Counted from the first letter of the stretch, positions 45,979 through 57,447 are shown. The stretch: 64,000 bases of DNA from Silvimonas iriomotensis (GCF_014645535.1 NZ_BMLX01000001.1:985169-1049168); one strand, 5' to 3'. Program-made: numbers and translations. The notes: a model not told the origin generated them from the letters alone.

Positions 45979-46899
45979 ATGCGCATAATCCGTGGCGTTA
46001 ATGCCGCCGCCCTTCCGCCAACCGCACTGACTATCGGTAATTTCGATGGGCTGCATCTCGGGCATCGCGCCATGCTGGCCGAGTTGCGCCAGGAAGCGGC
46101 CAGCCGCGGGCTGGCCAGTGCCCTGCTGACTTTCGAGCCGCATCCGCGCGAGTTATTTACGCCGCAAACGGCGCCGACCCGGCTGACCAGTCTGCGTGAA
46201 AAAATGGAAATCCTGGCGGCAGAAGGTCTGGATTACGTCATTCTGCAGCGCTTTGATCGCCAGTTTGCCGGCATTGAAGCCACGGCATTTCGCGACAACA
46301 TCATTGCACAGCGCCTGAATGCGCGTTTCTTGCTGATCGGCCACGACTTCCGTTTTGGCAAACAGCGCGCAGGCGACTTTGAACTGTTGCAACAGAACCC
46401 GGCACTGACCGTGCGTTCAATCGACGCCGTCACGCTTGATGGCCAGCGTATTTCTTCCACTGCCGTGCGTGACGCGCTGGCTGCGGGCGATATGGATCTG
46501 GCCGCACGTTTGCTGGGCCGGCCGTATTCGATCTCTGGCCGCGTGGTGGGTGGCGACAAACTGGGCCGCGAGCTGGGTTTTCCGACCGCCAATATCCGCA
46601 TTCGGCACAATCGCCCGCCGACCATGGGCATTTTTGTGGTGGAGATCGAAGGACTGGAGCGCACTTATCAAGGCGTGGCCAGCCTGGGTGTACGGCCCAC
46701 GGTGAAAGGCGCTGGCGCTGCGCCGGTGCTGGAAGTATTCATTTTCGATTTCAAACGCCAGATTTACGGCGAGCATTTACGCGTCAATTTTCTGCATAAA
46801 TTGCGCGACGAACTCAAATTCAACGGTCTGGAAGCGCTTATCGCCCAGATCCACAAGGATTGCGACGATGCGCGTGACTGGTTTGCTGCCCGCCGTTGA
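45979..46899 (+). CDS. ribF: Bifunctional riboflavin kinase/FAD synthetase
   Basis: A 306-residue RibF that makes FMN and FAD. The N-terminal nucleotidyltransferase domain has ALTIGNFDGLHLGHRAML and LIGHDFRFGKQRAGDFELL, and ISSTAVRDAL; the C-terminal flavokinase domain has GRVVGGDKLGRELGFPTANI and VASLGVRPTV. The ATG at 45979 (MRIIRGV) fits the family; the open frame begins 10 codons earlier. It precedes ileS-lspA-ispH in the order common in proteobacteria. Confidence 0.96.
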   Translation: MRIIRGVNAAALPPTALTIGNFDGLHLGHRAMLAELRQEAASRGLASALLTFEPHPRELFTPQTAPTRLTSLREKMEILAAEGLDYVILQRFDRQFAGIEATAFRDNIIAQRLNARFLLIGHDFRFGKQRAGDFELLQQNPALTVRSIDAVTLDGQRISSTAVRDALAAGDMDLAARLLGRPYSISGRVVGGDKLGRELGFPTANIRIRHNRPPTMGIFVVEIEGLERTYQGVASLGVRPTVKGAGAAPVLEVFIFDFKRQIYGEHLRVNFLHKLRDELKFNGLEALIAQIHKDCDDARDWFAARR

Positions 46900-46999
46900 G
46901 ACGGGCGCCACCAACCCCATGTACATAGACTGACCCGTCGTCCACCGAACCCGTTTTCACAGATACCCATACCGCTACACGAGCCAGGATAGAGCAACC

Positions 47000-49867
47000 A
47001 TGAGTGACAAGCCGTCGAACAAGTACCCCGTTAACCTGCTCGACACCCCGTTCCCGATGCGTGGCGATCTGGCCAAGCGCGAGCCCGGCTTTCTGAAGGC
47101 ATGGCAAGACCAGCAGATTTATCAAAAACTGCGCGCCAGGTCCAAGGAACAGAACCGCCCCAAGTTCATCCTGCATGACGGCCCGCCCTACGCCAACGCC
47201 AAGATCCATCTGGGTCACGCGGTCAACAAGATCCTGAAGGACATCATCGTCAAGTCGCGCTCGCTGGCGGGCTTTGATGCGCCTTATGTGCCGGGCTGGG
47301 ACTGTCACGGCCTGCCGATCGAACACCAGATCGAAAAACTGGCCAAGGGCGACAAAACCGCCATCAAGAACAATCCGGATATCCACGCCCGCATCGTGGC
47401 GTATCGCAAGGAACACGGTCTGGATGAAAAATCCTACGACCTGCCGCCGGCGTTCATCCGCGAACTGTGCCGCCAGTATGCCGCCGCGCAGATCGAAATC
47501 CAGAAGGCCGACTTCATCCGCCTGGGCGTGATGGGCGACTGGGACCACCCCTACCGCACCATGGACTTCAAAACCGAAGCCGACATCGTGCGCACGCTGG
47601 GCAAGATCCACGCCAATGGCTATATGGTGAAAGGCCAGAAGCCGGTGCACTGGTGTGTGGACTGCGGCTCCGCGCTGGCTGAAGCTGAAGTTGAGTACGA
47701 AGACAAGACCTCTCCGGCCATCGACGTCGCCTTCAAGGTGCTCGATAGCGCAGCCGTCGCCAAGGCGTTTGATCTGCCGTCGCTGAATGGCAAAGACGCC
47801 TACGCCGTGATCTGGACGACCACACCGTGGACGCTGCCCGCCAACCAGGCGGTTGTGGTGCACCCGGAACTGACCTATGACCTGTTCGACACCCCCAAGG
47901 GTCTGTTGATCCTGGTGCGTGAACTGGCAGAAACCGCGCTCAAGCGTTACGGGTTTGAAGGCAGCAAGTCGGTCGGCCACGCCAAGGGCGCCGCGCTGGA
48001 GTTCCTGCCGCTACAACACCCGTTCTACGCGCGCCAGGGCAAGATCATTCTTGGTGATCACGTCACCACCGATGCCGGTACCGGCCTTGTGCACACCGCG
48101 CCGGCGCACGGTCTGGAAGACTGGCAAGTCGGCCTGAAGTACGACCTGCCCAAAGACAACCCGGTGGGCGACGATGGGCGCTACAAATCCAGCGTTGAGC
48201 GTTTTGCCGGCCTGACCGTATGGCAAGCCAACCCGCAAATCGTCGAGCTGCTGGCTGAAACCGGCACGCTGCTGGCCAACGAAAAACTGTTGCACAGCTA
48301 CCCGCATTGCTGGCGCCACAAAACACCGATCATCTTCCGCGCGACGGCCCAGTGGTTTATCGCCATGGAAAAAGCCGGTGCCGATGGCAAAACCCTGCGC
48401 GAAAAAGCCAACGCCGCCGTGGATGCCACCGAGTTTTTCCCGTCGTGGGGCCGTGCCCGCCTGGAAGCCATGATCGGCAATCGCCCGGACTGGTGTATCT
48501 CGCGCCAGCGTAACTGGGGCGTGCCGATGACCTTCTTCGTGCACAAGGAAACGGGCGAACTGCACCCGAACTCGCTCGAACTGCTGGAAGAAGCCGCCAA
48601 GCGCATCGAGAAAGAAGGCATCGAAGCCTGGTTCAAGCTGGATGCAGCTGAACTGCTGGGCGCGGACGCCGAGCATTACAACAAGCTGCGCGACACGCTG
48701 GATGTGTGGTTTGACTCCGGCTCGACCCACTACGCCGTGCTGCGCCAGCGCGAAGAACTGGCCTGGCCGGCCGATCTGTATCTGGAAGGCTCTGACCAGC
48801 ATCGTGGCTGGTTCCAGTCCTCCCTGCTGACTGGCTGCGCCACTGAAGGCCGCGCGCCGTACAAGCAACTGCTGACTCATGGCTTCACCGTGGACGAAAA
48901 CGGCCACAAGATGTCCAAGTCCAAGGGCAACGGGATCGAGCCGCAGGAAATCTTCAACACCCTGGGCGCCGACATGCTGCGCCTGTGGATCGCCAGCGCG
49001 GATTACTCCGGCGAGATGTCGCTGTCGCAAGAGATCCTCAAGCGCACTTCGGATGCTTACCGCCGCATCCGCAATACGCTGCGTTTCTTGCTGGCCAACA
49101 TCTCTGACTTCAAGGCAGCCGACGTGCTGGCCGTGGACGGGATGGTGGAACTGGACCGTTACGCCCTCGCCCGTTATCAGGCTTTCCAGGATCGTGTCAC
49201 GGCTCTGTACGACCGTTACGAGTTCCACTCTGCCGTGCAGGAAATCCACGGTTATTGCTCGGAGGAACTGGGTTCGTTCTACCTGGACATCATCAAGGAC
49301 CGCCTGTACACCATGAAGGCCGACAGCGCGGGCCGTCGCTCTGCGCAAACCGCCATCTGGCACATCACGCAAGGCCTGGTGCGCATCCTGGCGCCGATCC
49401 TGTCGTTTACCGCGCATGAAGTGTGGGAAACGCTGGGCAATGAAGACAATGTGTTCTTTGCCACGCTGCACAGCGCACCGCTGCCGGCAGATGCTGCAGC
49501 GCTGGAGCAACGCTTCGCACTGATCCGCGACGTGCGTGCGCAGGCACAGAAAGAAATCGAAGTGCAACGCGCCGAAGGCAAACTGGGCTCGTCGCTGCAA
49601 GCCGAAGTGACCGTGACCGCCACGGGCGACGTGTACGACGCCCTGGCCAGCCTGGGCGATGATCTGAAGTTTGTGCTGATTGTCTCCAAAGCCGAGCTGG
49701 CCCGTGGTGACGAAACCCGGATCGCGGTTGCCGCTTCGACCGAGCAAAAGTGCGAACGCTGCTGGCACTACACGCCGACGGTAGGCAGCCACGCCGATCA
49801 TCCGGGCCTGTGCGCACGTTGTGCGGACAACCTCTTTGGTGCCGGCGAGGTGCGCAAGCATGCGTAA
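47000..49867 (+). CDS. ileS: Isoleucyl-tRNA synthetase
   Basis: A 955-residue class I synthetase that charges tRNA-Ile. The HIGH motif is HLGH at residues 70-73, KMSKS is at 637-641, and the C-terminal zinc finger is CERCWHYTP...CARCADN near residues 913-945. The editing domain ([13 protein letters not shown], the WTTTPWTLP region) is intact. It is followed without gap by lspA, whose start lies inside its last codons. Confidence 0.97.
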   Translation: MSDKPSNKYPVNLLDTPFPMRGDLAKREPGFLKAWQDQQIYQKLRARSKEQNRPKFILHDGPPYANAKIHLGHAVNKILKDIIVKSRSLAGFDAPYVPGWDCHGLPIEHQIEKLAKGDKTAIKNNPDIHARIVAYRKEHGLDEKSYDLPPAFIRELCRQYAAAQIEIQKADFIRLGVMGDWDHPYRTMDFKTEADIVRTLGKIHANGYMVKGQKPVHWCVDCGSALAEAEVEYEDKTSPAIDVAFKVLDSAAVAKAFDLPSLNGKDAYAVIWTTTPWTLPANQAVVVHPELTYDLFDTPKGLLILVRELAETALKRYGFEGSKSVGHAKGAALEFLPLQHPFYARQGKIILGDHVTTDAGTGLVHTAPAHGLEDWQVGLKYDLPKDNPVGDDGRYKSSVERFAGLTVWQANPQIVELLAETGTLLANEKLLHSYPHCWRHKTPIIFRATAQWFIAMEKAGADGKTLREKANAAVDATEFFPSWGRARLEAMIGNRPDWCISRQRNWGVPMTFFVHKETGELHPNSLELLEEAAKRIEKEGIEAWFKLDAAELLGADAEHYNKLRDTLDVWFDSGSTHYAVLRQREELAWPADLYLEGSDQHRGWFQSSLLTGCATEGRAPYKQLLTHGFTVDENGHKMSKSKGNGIEPQEIFNTLGADMLRLWIASADYSGEMSLSQEILKRTSDAYRRIRNTLRFLLANISDFKAADVLAVDGMVELDRYALARYQAFQDRVTALYDRYEFHSAVQEIHGYCSEELGSFYLDIIKDRLYTMKADSAGRRSAQTAIWHITQGLVRILAPILSFTAHEVWETLGNEDNVFFATLHSAPLPADAAALEQRFALIRDVRAQAQKEIEVQRAEGKLGSSLQAEVTVTATGDVYDALASLGDDLKFVLIVSKAELARGDETRIAVAASTEQKCERCWHYTPTVGSHADHPGLCARCADNLFGAGEVRKHA

Positions 49868-50339
49868 GTGGTTAGTGGTTGCAGCGCTGGTGATCGTGAT
49901 CGACCAGATCACCAAGCTGCTCGTCCAGTCGCACTTCCAGTTTGGCGAGCTGTACGCCATTATTCCGGGTTGTTTCAGCCTGACCCTGACCTACAACCCG
50001 GGCGCGGCGTTCTCTTTCCTGGCGGATGCCGGCGGCTGGCAGCGTTACTTCTTTACCGCGCTGGCGCTGGGCGTATCGGCATTCATTGTCTTTACGCTGC
50101 GCAAGCATCATCAGCAAACGCGCTTTTCATTTGCGCTGGCGCTGATCATGGGTGGCGCCCTGGGTAATGTGATCGATCGCCTGGCTTATCACCATGTGAT
50201 TGATTTTATTCTTGTTTACTGGAAAAACTGGTACTACCCGGCGTTCAATGTGGCTGACTCGGCCATTTGTATCGGGGCTGCCTTGCTGGTGATTGATTCG
50301 ATCGCCCGCCCGCAGCACACCAGGGAGAAGACGCTGTGA
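49860..50339 (+). CDS. lspA: Lipoprotein signal peptidase
   Basis: A 159-residue signal peptidase II with four membrane helices. It cleaves prolipoproteins after lipidation. The two catalytic Asp lie in [11 protein letters not shown] and [11 protein letters not shown]. The start at 49860 overlaps the end of ileS by eight bases; a longer frame begins inside ileS. The stop overlaps the GTG start of ispH. The ileS-lspA-ispH order is widely conserved. Confidence 0.96.
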   Translation: MRKWLVVAALVIVIDQITKLLVQSHFQFGELYAIIPGCFSLTLTYNPGAAFSFLADAGGWQRYFFTALALGVSAFIVFTLRKHHQQTRFSFALALIMGGALGNVIDRLAYHHVIDFILVYWKNWYYPAFNVADSAICIGAALLVIDSIARPQHTREKTL

Positions 50340-51265
50340 GCATGCAGATCATTCTGGCCAACCCGCGCGGCTTCTGTGCCGGCGTGGACCGCGCCATCGC
50401 CATCGTGGAACGTGCGCTGGAAAAATACGGCGCGCCCATTTATGTGCGTCATGAAGTGGTGCACAACAAATACGTGATCGAAGACCTGAAGAAAAAAGGC
50501 GCGATCTTCGTAGAAGAACTGGAAGACGTGCCGGCCGGCAACACGGTGATTTTCTCGGCCCACGGCGTATCGCAGGCGGTGCGCAAAGAAGCCGAAACCC
50601 GCGGCCTGACCGTGTACGACGCGACCTGCCCGCTGGTCACCAAGGTGCACCTGGAAGTCAAACGCCTGCGTGAGCAGGGTTTTGAAATCGTCATGATCGG
50701 CCACAAGGGTCACCCGGAAGTCGAGGGCACCATGGGCCAGTCTGATGCAGGCGGCATGTACTTGGTCGAAGACCCGGAAGACGTGGCGGCACTGAATGTC
50801 CGCGCGCCTGAGAAACTGGCCTACGTGACGCAAACCACGTTATCGGTAGACGACGCGCAAGTGGTCATCAATGCCCTGCGCGCCCGCTTCCCCGAGATCG
50901 TCGGTCCCAAGAAAGACGATATCTGCTACGCCACGCAAAACCGCCAGGATGCCGTGAAGCAACTGGCGCGGGATGTGGATGTGCTGATCGTGGTCGGCTC
51001 GCCCAACAGCTCCAACAGCAACCGCTTGCGCGAAGTTGGCACCACGCTGGGCATCGATGCCTATATGGTGGATAACGAAACCGAACTCAAGCAAGAATGG
51101 TTTGCCAACAAAGCCCGCGTGGGCCTGACGGCAGGTGCTTCTGCGCCGGAAATCCTGGTGCAGCAGGTGGTGCAGCGCATTCAGCAGTTCGGCGCGCAAT
51201 CCGTGGTGCCCATGGATGGCCTTGAGGAAAACATCGTGTTTTCCCTGCCCAAGGGTCTGGTTTGA
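50336..51265 (+). CDS. ispH: 4-hydroxy-3-methylbut-2-enyl diphosphate reductase
   Basis: A 309-residue Fe-S enzyme making IPP and DMAPP in the last step of the MEP pathway. The cluster Cys are C14 ([11 protein letters not shown]), C98 (DATCPLV) and C197 ([10 protein letters not shown]). The start is GTG at 50336, with GGGAGAAG at good distance, overlapping the lspA stop; the ATG at 50342 is too far from that site. Followed by a terminator. Confidence 0.96.
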   Translation: MSMQIILANPRGFCAGVDRAIAIVERALEKYGAPIYVRHEVVHNKYVIEDLKKKGAIFVEELEDVPAGNTVIFSAHGVSQAVRKEAETRGLTVYDATCPLVTKVHLEVKRLREQGFEIVMIGHKGHPEVEGTMGQSDAGGMYLVEDPEDVAALNVRAPEKLAYVTQTTLSVDDAQVVINALRARFPEIVGPKKDDICYATQNRQDAVKQLARDVDVLIVVGSPNSSNSNRLREVGTTLGIDAYMVDNETELKQEWFANKARVGLTAGASAPEILVQQVVQRIQQFGAQSVVPMDGLEENIVFSLPKGLV

Positions 51266-51286
51266 CCGGACCTTGCACCGCCAGTT

Positions 51287-51314
51287 AAAAACGCCGCTTT
51301 TTGCGGCGTTTTTA
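51287..51314 (+). terminator. Intrinsic terminator of ispH
   Basis: AAAAACGCCGC-TTTTT-GCGGCGTTTTT, 20 bases after the ispH stop. Confidence 0.93.
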
Positions 51315-51400
51315 TTTGATTTAAAACAAGAAAAACCCCGCCGATTGCGCTGTAAGAATTTGTGCAAGCGTCATGTCGAGCCGCTACAATTGCGGTCACC

Positions 51401-53869
51401 ATGAATGACATTGCCAGCGCGCCCTGCTTTCATTGCGGCGAGCCCGTTCCCCGCAATCTGAATTACACCGTCGTCTACCGCGATATCCCCCGCCCGGTGT
51501 GCTGTGCGGGCTGCCAGTCCGTGGCCAGCAGCATTATCGACGCCGGCCTGGCCGACTATTACGAGCAACGCGAACAACCCGCCGATCGCGCCCAGCCCCT
51601 GCCTGCCGAATTGCAGGAACGCCTGCGCCTGTACGATGACCCAGCACTCCAGCAAGGCTTTGTGACGGGCGATGGCAGCAACGGGCGCGAAGCCGCCCTG
51701 CTGATTGAAGGCATCAGCTGCGCGGCCTGCATCTGGCTTAACGAACGCCAGATTGCCCGTGTGCCGGGCGTGCGCGAAGTCTCGATCAACTACACCACAC
51801 ACCGTGCCCGCGTACGCTGGGACAACAGCAAAACGCAGCTATCGGACATCCTCAAGGCGGTTGCCGATATTGGTTATCACGCCCAGCCCTACGACCGCGC
51901 CCGGCAAGAACTGGTGGCAGACAAAACGCGCAAGTCCGCCCTGTTCCGCCTGTGGGTGGCCGGACTGTCGATGATGCAGGTCATGATGTTCACGGTGCCG
52001 ATATACATCAATGGCATAGAGGATATCGCGCCGCAGTGGCTCAGGTTGCTGCAGTGGGCCGGCTTCATGCTGACGTTGCCGGTGGTGCTGTATTCGGCCT
52101 GGCCGTTTTATGTTTCCAGTTGGCGCGACGCGCGACGCGGTCGGGCCGGCATGGATTTGCCGGTCAGCATCGGTGTACTGGCCGCGTTTGCCGCCAGCAC
52201 TTGGACACTCATTGCCGGCCACGGCGAAGTCTATTTTGACTCCGTATCGATGTTTGTCTTTCTGCTATTGGGCGGCCGCTACCTGGAAAGCCGCGCGCGC
52301 CGCCGCGCGGGTGCTGCGCTGGATGATCTGGCCGGCATGTTGCCGGCGTTTGCCCATCGGCAAACCGCGCCTGATTACGCGCAGATCGAAGAAGTAGCGG
52401 TCATTCATCTGCGCCCGGATGACCGGGTTCTGGTCAAACCGGGTGAGATCATTCCGGTCGATGGCGTGGTATTGCAGGGCCAGAGCAGCGTAAATGAGGC
52501 CCTGCTCACCGGTGAAAGCGCACCGGTCAGCAAGGCGGAGCGACATGACGTCACTGCCGGTACCGTGAACCTGGATTCCCCGCTGATCATCAAGACCACC
52601 CACGTGGGCGAATCCACGCGTCTTGCCGGCATTGTGCGCTTGCTGGATGGCGCACTGGCAGAGAAGCCGCGCATTGCGCAGGTTGCCGACAAGATCTCCG
52701 GCCTGTTCGTCGCCGTACTACTGGGCGTTGCCTTGCTGACCTGGCTATTCTGGCAATGGCACGACCCCCAGCACGCCTTGCCGATCGCCATTGCCGTACT
52801 GGTGATTTCCTGCCCCTGCGCGCTATCGCTGGCCACGCCCGCGGCATTGACCGCAGCGACCGGTCATCTGGCGTTGCGCGGGCTGCTGGTGTCACGCGGA
52901 CACACACTGGAGACCATGACGGACGTGACCGATATCGTCTTTGATAAAACCGGCACCCTGACGCAAGGCCAGCCCAGACTGATCCACACCGCCGTCTGGT
53001 ATGGCGAGCCTGAACGCGCCGCCGGCATTGCCGCCGCACTGGAAGCGCATTCCGAACACCCGCTGGCGCACGCGCTCAGCCGTGAAACTGCGGTATTTGC
53101 CACGGATGTCACCAATCATCCTGGCGGCGGCCTCACCGGCATGATTGACGGCACCGGCTACACCATCGGCAAGCTGCAGTTTGTCGCGGCGCATTGCGCT
53201 GCGGCGCCACCGGGCGTGCCGGCAGACGCCCCTGCCGGCACTCACATCTGGCTGGCTTGCGCCACCAAATGGATCGCCTGTTTTACCCTGGCCGACTCAG
53301 TGCGCCCAGAGGCCGCAGGCGCCGTGCAGGCGCTGCAAAAACAGGGCTACACCGTGCATTTGCTCAGCGGCGACCATGAAGCGGCAGTGGCTGATCTTGC
53401 CGCAACGCTGGGCATAGCCAGCCACACCGCCAGCGCCACACCGGCGGGCAAACTCAAAGTCATGCAGCAACTGCAACGATCCGGCAAAAAGGTGATGATG
53501 ATTGGCGACGGCGTCAACGACGCGCCCGTGCTGGCACTGGCCCATGTCTCCGTCGCCATGGGCTCTGGCGTGGATATCGCGCAGGCCACTGGCGACGCCG
53601 TGCTCTACGACAGCAAACTGGATGTATTGCCCATGGCACTGGCGCTGGCCCGCAAAACCCGCAAGGTCATCCGGCAGAATCTGGCGTGGGCACTGGGTTA
53701 CAACCTTGTAGCACTGCCACTGGCCGTATGCGGTCTGGTGACCCCCTGGCTCGCCAGTCTGGGCATGGCCGCCAGTTCATTGCTGGTCGTGGGCAACGCC
53801 CTGCGCCTTGCCGCGCCAGGGCGTTTGAAACACAACAAAAAAACGACTGCGGATCAAGGGCTTGCCTGA
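51401..53869 (+). CDS. ccoI: cbb3 oxidase copper-loading P-type ATPase
   Basis: An 822-residue P1B-type copper ATPase of the CcoI/FixI group, needed to supply copper to cbb3 oxidase. The N-terminal Cys-rich zone (CFHCGEPVP, CCAGCQSV) is typical of CcoI; next comes a metal-binding domain (GISCAACIW), the transport motif CPC (residues 471-473), the phosphorylated D515 in DKTGTLTQG, and GDGVNDAPVL. Its TGA overlaps the ATG of ccoS. The start is fixed by the N-terminal Cys cluster. It precedes the oxidase genes, which is a less common order than downstream. Confidence 0.95.
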   Translation: MNDIASAPCFHCGEPVPRNLNYTVVYRDIPRPVCCAGCQSVASSIIDAGLADYYEQREQPADRAQPLPAELQERLRLYDDPALQQGFVTGDGSNGREAALLIEGISCAACIWLNERQIARVPGVREVSINYTTHRARVRWDNSKTQLSDILKAVADIGYHAQPYDRARQELVADKTRKSALFRLWVAGLSMMQVMMFTVPIYINGIEDIAPQWLRLLQWAGFMLTLPVVLYSAWPFYVSSWRDARRGRAGMDLPVSIGVLAAFAASTWTLIAGHGEVYFDSVSMFVFLLLGGRYLESRARRRAGAALDDLAGMLPAFAHRQTAPDYAQIEEVAVIHLRPDDRVLVKPGEIIPVDGVVLQGQSSVNEALLTGESAPVSKAERHDVTAGTVNLDSPLIIKTTHVGESTRLAGIVRLLDGALAEKPRIAQVADKISGLFVAVLLGVALLTWLFWQWHDPQHALPIAIAVLVISCPCALSLATPAALTAATGHLALRGLLVSRGHTLETMTDVTDIVFDKTGTLTQGQPRLIHTAVWYGEPERAAGIAAALEAHSEHPLAHALSRETAVFATDVTNHPGGGLTGMIDGTGYTIGKLQFVAAHCAAAPPGVPADAPAGTHIWLACATKWIACFTLADSVRPEAAGAVQALQKQGYTVHLLSGDHEAAVADLAATLGIASHTASATPAGKLKVMQQLQRSGKKVMMIGDGVNDAPVLALAHVSVAMGSGVDIAQATGDAVLYDSKLDVLPMALALARKTRKVIRQNLAWALGYNLVALPLAVCGLVTPWLASLGMAASSLLVVGNALRLAAPGRLKHNKKTTADQGLA

Positions 53870-54063
53870 TGGAGAGCTTATATTTGCTGATCCCGCTTTC
53901 CGTATTACTGGTTTTTCTGATTGGTGCGCTATTCTGGTGGAGTATGCGCAGCGGCCAATTCGATGATCTGGAAGGCCCGGCGCACCGGATTTTGCAGGAT
54001 GACGACTCCGCCCATGCCGTGTCGTCAAAAAAAGAGATAGAAACCCCAAAAACACCTGACTGA
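53869..54063 (+). CDS. ccoS: cbb3 oxidase maturation protein CcoS
   Basis: A 64-residue membrane protein. The N-terminal helix (LYLLIPLSVLLVFLIGALFWW) is followed by the signature SGQFDDLEGPAHRIL near residues 28-42 that defines CcoS; the tail is polar. It is required for cofactor insertion into the catalytic subunit. Its ATG overlaps the ccoI stop. Confidence 0.95.
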   Translation: MESLYLLIPLSVLLVFLIGALFWWSMRSGQFDDLEGPAHRILQDDDSAHAVSSKKEIETPKTPD

Positions 54064-54106
54064 CAGGTTACGGCACGTTAAGATATGCCCGAACCCATGG
54101 TGCAGT

Positions 54107-54120
54107 TTGATTTGCATCAA
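54107..54120 (+). promoter_or_regulatory. Perfect FNR/Anr box upstream of ccoN
   Basis: TTGAT-TTGC-ATCAA is an exact FNR consensus. A TAAATT at 54144-54149 sits at the place of a -10 box if the FNR site is centred at -41.5, the class II position. This implies low-oxygen activation of ccoNOQP. Confidence 0.9.
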
Positions 54121-54260
54121 AGCTGAGCTGCTGCTCGCCCGGCTAAATTCCCGACACAAGATTTATTCAGAATGCATATGCGGACTTGAGTCCGACCCCG
54201 ACCCCACGGGCATGCACGACAGATTTACTTTTGCTGTTTTGGAGCTTTTTCGGAGCGCTT

Positions 54261-55682
54261 ATGGAAAACCAGGCCACATACAATTACAAAGTGGTGCGGC
54301 AGTTTGCCATCATGACCGTCGTGTGGGGTATTGTCGGCATGCTGGTGGGGGTAGTGATTGCGGCTCAGCTTGCCTGGCCAGAACTCAATTTCGGACCCTA
54401 TTTTCACTTCGGTCGTCTACGTGCACTGCACACCAATGGCGTTATCTTTGCCTTTGGCGGCAGCGGCCTTTTTGCCACGTCTTATTACGTCGTCCAGCGT
54501 ACCTGTAATGTGCGCCTGATCAGCGACAAGCTCGCCGCCTTTACCTTCTGGGGCTGGCAGATCGTCATCCTTGCTGTCGTCATTACCTATCCGCTCGGTA
54601 TTACCTTCAACAAGGAATACGCCGAGATGGAATGGCCAATCAAAATCCTGATTGCCATTGTCTGGGTGACTTATGCCGTGGTCTTCTTTGGCACGATTGC
54701 CAAACGCAAGGTCAAGCACATTTATGTCGCCAACTGGTTTTATGGCGGTTTTATTCTGGCGGTCGCACTGCTGCATATCGTCAACAGTGCGTTTATTCCG
54801 GTCAGCTTGTGGAAGTCTTATTCGGTCTACGCCGGCGCGGTCGATGCCATGGTGCAATGGTGGTACGGCCATAACGCAGTGGGCTTTTTCCTCACCGCGG
54901 GCTTTCTTGGCATGATGTATTACTTCGTGCCCAAACAAGCCGGACGCCCGATCTATTCTTACCGCCTCTCGGTCGTGCACTTCTGGGCGCTGATCTTCAC
55001 CTATATGTGGGCCGGCCCTCACCACCTGCATTACACCGCCCTGCCGGACTGGACCCAGTCGCTGGGCATGATCTTCTCGCTGATCCTGCTGGCGCCAAGC
55101 TGGGGCGGCATGATCAACGGCATCATGACCTTGTCGGGCGCCTGGCACAAACTGCGTACCGACCCGATCCTGAAGTTCCTGATTACCGCGCTGTCGTTCT
55201 ACGGCATGTCCACGTTTGAAGGCCCGATGATGGCCATCAAGACGGTCAACGCCCTGTCGCATTACACAGACTGGACCATTGGCCACGTGCACTCCGGCGC
55301 ACTGGGCTGGGTGGCCATGATTACCATCGGCTCCACCTACTACCTGATCCCGCGCCTGTTCAACCGCGAACAGATGTGGTCCATCAAGCTGATCGAAGTG
55401 CACTTCTGGATCGCCACGCTGGGCACGGTGCTGTACATCGCCTCCATGTGGATTGCCGGTGTGACAGAAGGCCTGATGTGGCGCGCGGTCAACCCGGATG
55501 GCACGCTGACCTACGCGTTTATCGATGCGGTCAAGGCAACGCATCCGTATTACATCATCCGCTTCCTGGGTGGTGTGCTGTTCCTCTCCGGCATGGTGCT
55601 GATGCTGTACAACACGCTGCGCACAGCGTCCTCCGGTTCGCCGGTGAACGCGCAGATTCCTGCTGTGCCTGCACACGCCTGA
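54261..55682 (+). CDS. ccoN: cbb3 cytochrome c oxidase subunit I
   Basis: A 473-residue catalytic subunit with about 12 membrane helices. The haem and copper His are in [39 protein letters not shown] and [13 protein letters not shown]. It reduces O2 to water with high affinity. I start it at 54261 ([15 protein letters not shown]) because GGAG lies six bases before and this fits the family. It is the first gene after the FNR box. Confidence 0.97.
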   Translation: MENQATYNYKVVRQFAIMTVVWGIVGMLVGVVIAAQLAWPELNFGPYFHFGRLRALHTNGVIFAFGGSGLFATSYYVVQRTCNVRLISDKLAAFTFWGWQIVILAVVITYPLGITFNKEYAEMEWPIKILIAIVWVTYAVVFFGTIAKRKVKHIYVANWFYGGFILAVALLHIVNSAFIPVSLWKSYSVYAGAVDAMVQWWYGHNAVGFFLTAGFLGMMYYFVPKQAGRPIYSYRLSVVHFWALIFTYMWAGPHHLHYTALPDWTQSLGMIFSLILLAPSWGGMINGIMTLSGAWHKLRTDPILKFLITALSFYGMSTFEGPMMAIKTVNALSHYTDWTIGHVHSGALGWVAMITIGSTYYLIPRLFNREQMWSIKLIEVHFWIATLGTVLYIASMWIAGVTEGLMWRAVNPDGTLTYAFIDAVKATHPYYIIRFLGGVLFLSGMVLMLYNTLRTASSGSPVNAQIPAVPAHA

Positions 55683-55707
55683 CCAGCCAAGACGGAGATA
55701 AACAGAT

Positions 55708-56322
55708 ATGGAAAAAATTCAGAAGCTGATCGAGGAAAACGTCTTCTGGCTGATCTTGCTGACCATTCTGACCGTTAGCGTCGCCATGATGGTAGAGATC
55801 TTGCCGCTGGCGTTTGCCAAGTCCACGACCGAGCCGATCGAGGGCGTCAAACCCTACACCGCCTTGCAACTGGCCGGGCGTGATATCTACCTGCGTGAAG
55901 GCTGTTACAACTGCCATTCGCAAATGATCCGGCCGTTCCGTGCGGAAACCGAGCGCTATGGCCACTACTCCGTGGCCGGCGAATCTGTCTATGACCACCC
56001 TTTCCTGTGGGGTTCCAAGCGTACCGGGCCTGATCTGGCGCGTGTTGGCGGGCGTTACTCGGATGAATGGCATCGCGCCCACCTGATGAACCCGCGTGAC
56101 GTGGTGCCTGAATCCATCATGCCGGCGTTTCCGTGGCTGGCGGCCAACCGCGTGGACGGGGAAAGCCTGCCAGCCAAAATGCGTGCCCTGCGCAAGGTCG
56201 GTGTGCCTTACACCGACCAGGACATTGCCAGTGCCACCAAGGATGTAGAAGGCAAATCGGAGATGGAAGCGGTGATTGCCTATCTGCAAGGCCTGGGTCT
56301 GGCCTTGAAGAACAAGAGGTAA
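55708..56322 (+). CDS. ccoO: cbb3 oxidase subunit II (mono-haem c)
   Basis: A 204-residue membrane-anchored cytochrome. One N-terminal helix ([22 protein letters not shown]) precedes a single c-haem site, [13 protein letters not shown]. The axial Met is likely in [12 protein letters not shown]. It passes electrons from CcoP to CcoN. CGGAG precedes the ATG. Confidence 0.97.
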   Translation: MEKIQKLIEENVFWLILLTILTVSVAMMVEILPLAFAKSTTEPIEGVKPYTALQLAGRDIYLREGCYNCHSQMIRPFRAETERYGHYSVAGESVYDHPFLWGSKRTGPDLARVGGRYSDEWHRAHLMNPRDVVPESIMPAFPWLAANRVDGESLPAKMRALRKVGVPYTDQDIASATKDVEGKSEMEAVIAYLQGLGLALKNKR

Positions 56323-56327
56323 GACAT

Positions 56328-56498
56328 ATGGAATGGCAGGATTTGTTGCGCATCGGCGTCACCGTGCTGGGGTTTCTGTGCTTCGTCGCGCTCATCATCT
56401 GGGCGTTCAGCAAGAACACCCGGGCGGAGATGGAAGAAGCGGGCCGCGCGCCCCTCCTGGACGATGACCTGCCTCCGTCGTCGTCCAGACAAAACTAG
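56328..56498 (+). CDS. ccoQ: cbb3 oxidase subunit IV (CcoQ-like)
   Basis: A 56-residue protein with a single hydrophobic helix (VTVLGFLCFVALIIWAFS) and a charged tail (RAEMEEAGRAPLLDDD), between ccoO and ccoP as expected for CcoQ, which stabilises the complex. Confidence 0.92.
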   Translation: MEWQDLLRIGVTVLGFLCFVALIIWAFSKNTRAEMEEAGRAPLLDDDLPPSSSRQN

Positions 56499-56526
56499 AT
56501 AGACAGCTTACCGCGCGGAGTCATAA

Positions 56527-57447
56527 ATGAATGATTTCTATAGCAGTTTCTGGGGCGTTTACATCACTGTAATCGTCATTGTTTCCCTGATTGGCCTTGC
56601 GTTCCTGCTTAAAAGCCAGAGCGCAGTCAAAGTCAAAAAGGGCGAGAAAGTTGAAACCCTGGGTCATGTCTGGGATGGCGACCTGCAGGAGTACAACAAC
56701 CCGTTGCCAGGCTGGTGGGTGGGTCTGTTTGTACTGACCCTGGTGTTTGCGGTGGGTTATTTGGCGCTCTACCCTGGCATTGCCATTGGCAATCTGCGGA
56801 ACTGGAGTTCGGCCGGGCAATACAAGCAGGAAACCGCCCAGGCAGATGCCAAATATGGGCCGCTGTATGACCAGTTCCTGAAAATGCCGATTGAACAGGT
56901 TGCGCAGAACCCGCAGGCACAGGAAATCGGCAAGCGCCTGTTCCTGACCTACTGCCTGCAATGCCACGGTGCAGATGCCCGTGGCGCCAAGGGCTTTCCT
57001 AACCTGGTTCACCATGACTGGATGTATGGCGGCACGCCTGACCGCATTGTGCAAACCATCAGCAACGGCCGTCACGGCCAGATGCCCGCCTTTGGCGCAG
57101 CGTTTGGCGAAGAAAAGGTGCGCGATGTCGCCAACTACGTGCTGAAGATTTCCGGCAACAAGTTTGACGATGAACGCGCCGGGCGGGGCGAATCCACATT
57201 CAAGCAAGTCTGCGCTGCCTGTCATGGGCCAGATGGCCACGGCAATATCGATGTCGGCGCGCCCAATCTGACGCACCCGAGCGGCGTGTGGCTCTATGGC
57301 AAGTCAGAGACCACCATCATCGAGACCATCACCAACGGCCGCAATAACCAGATGCCGGCCTGGAAAGATTTTCTGGGTGACGCCAAGGTGCATGTACTGG
57401 CCGGCTATGTGTATGGCTTGTCCCATAACGCACAGAACGCCCAGTAA
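56527..57447 (+). CDS. ccoP: cbb3 oxidase subunit III (di-haem c)
   Basis: A 306-residue di-haem cytochrome. Two N-terminal helices (IVIVSLIGLAFLL, GLFVLTLVFAVGYLAL) flank the conserved DGDLQEYNNPLPGWW; two c-haem sites follow, YCLQCHGADARG and VCAACHGPDGHG, with axial Met residues in GQMPAFG and NQMPAWKD. It takes electrons from soluble carriers. Confidence 0.97.
   Translation: MNDFYSSFWGVYITVIVIVSLIGLAFLLKSQSAVKVKKGEKVETLGHVWDGDLQEYNNPLPGWWVGLFVLTLVFAVGYLALYPGIAIGNLRNWSSAGQYKQETAQADAKYGPLYDQFLKMPIEQVAQNPQAQEIGKRLFLTYCLQCHGADARGAKGFPNLVHHDWMYGGTPDRIVQTISNGRHGQMPAFGAAFGEEKVRDVANYVLKISGNKFDDERAGRGESTFKQVCAACHGPDGHGNIDVGAPNLTHPSGVWLYGKSETTIIETITNGRNNQMPAWKDFLGDAKVHVLAGYVYGLSHNAQNAQ

Noticed and set aside
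48011-49960. A 649-codon minus-strand frame opposite ileS
   Set aside because: Antisense shadow of a strongly conserved synthetase gene.
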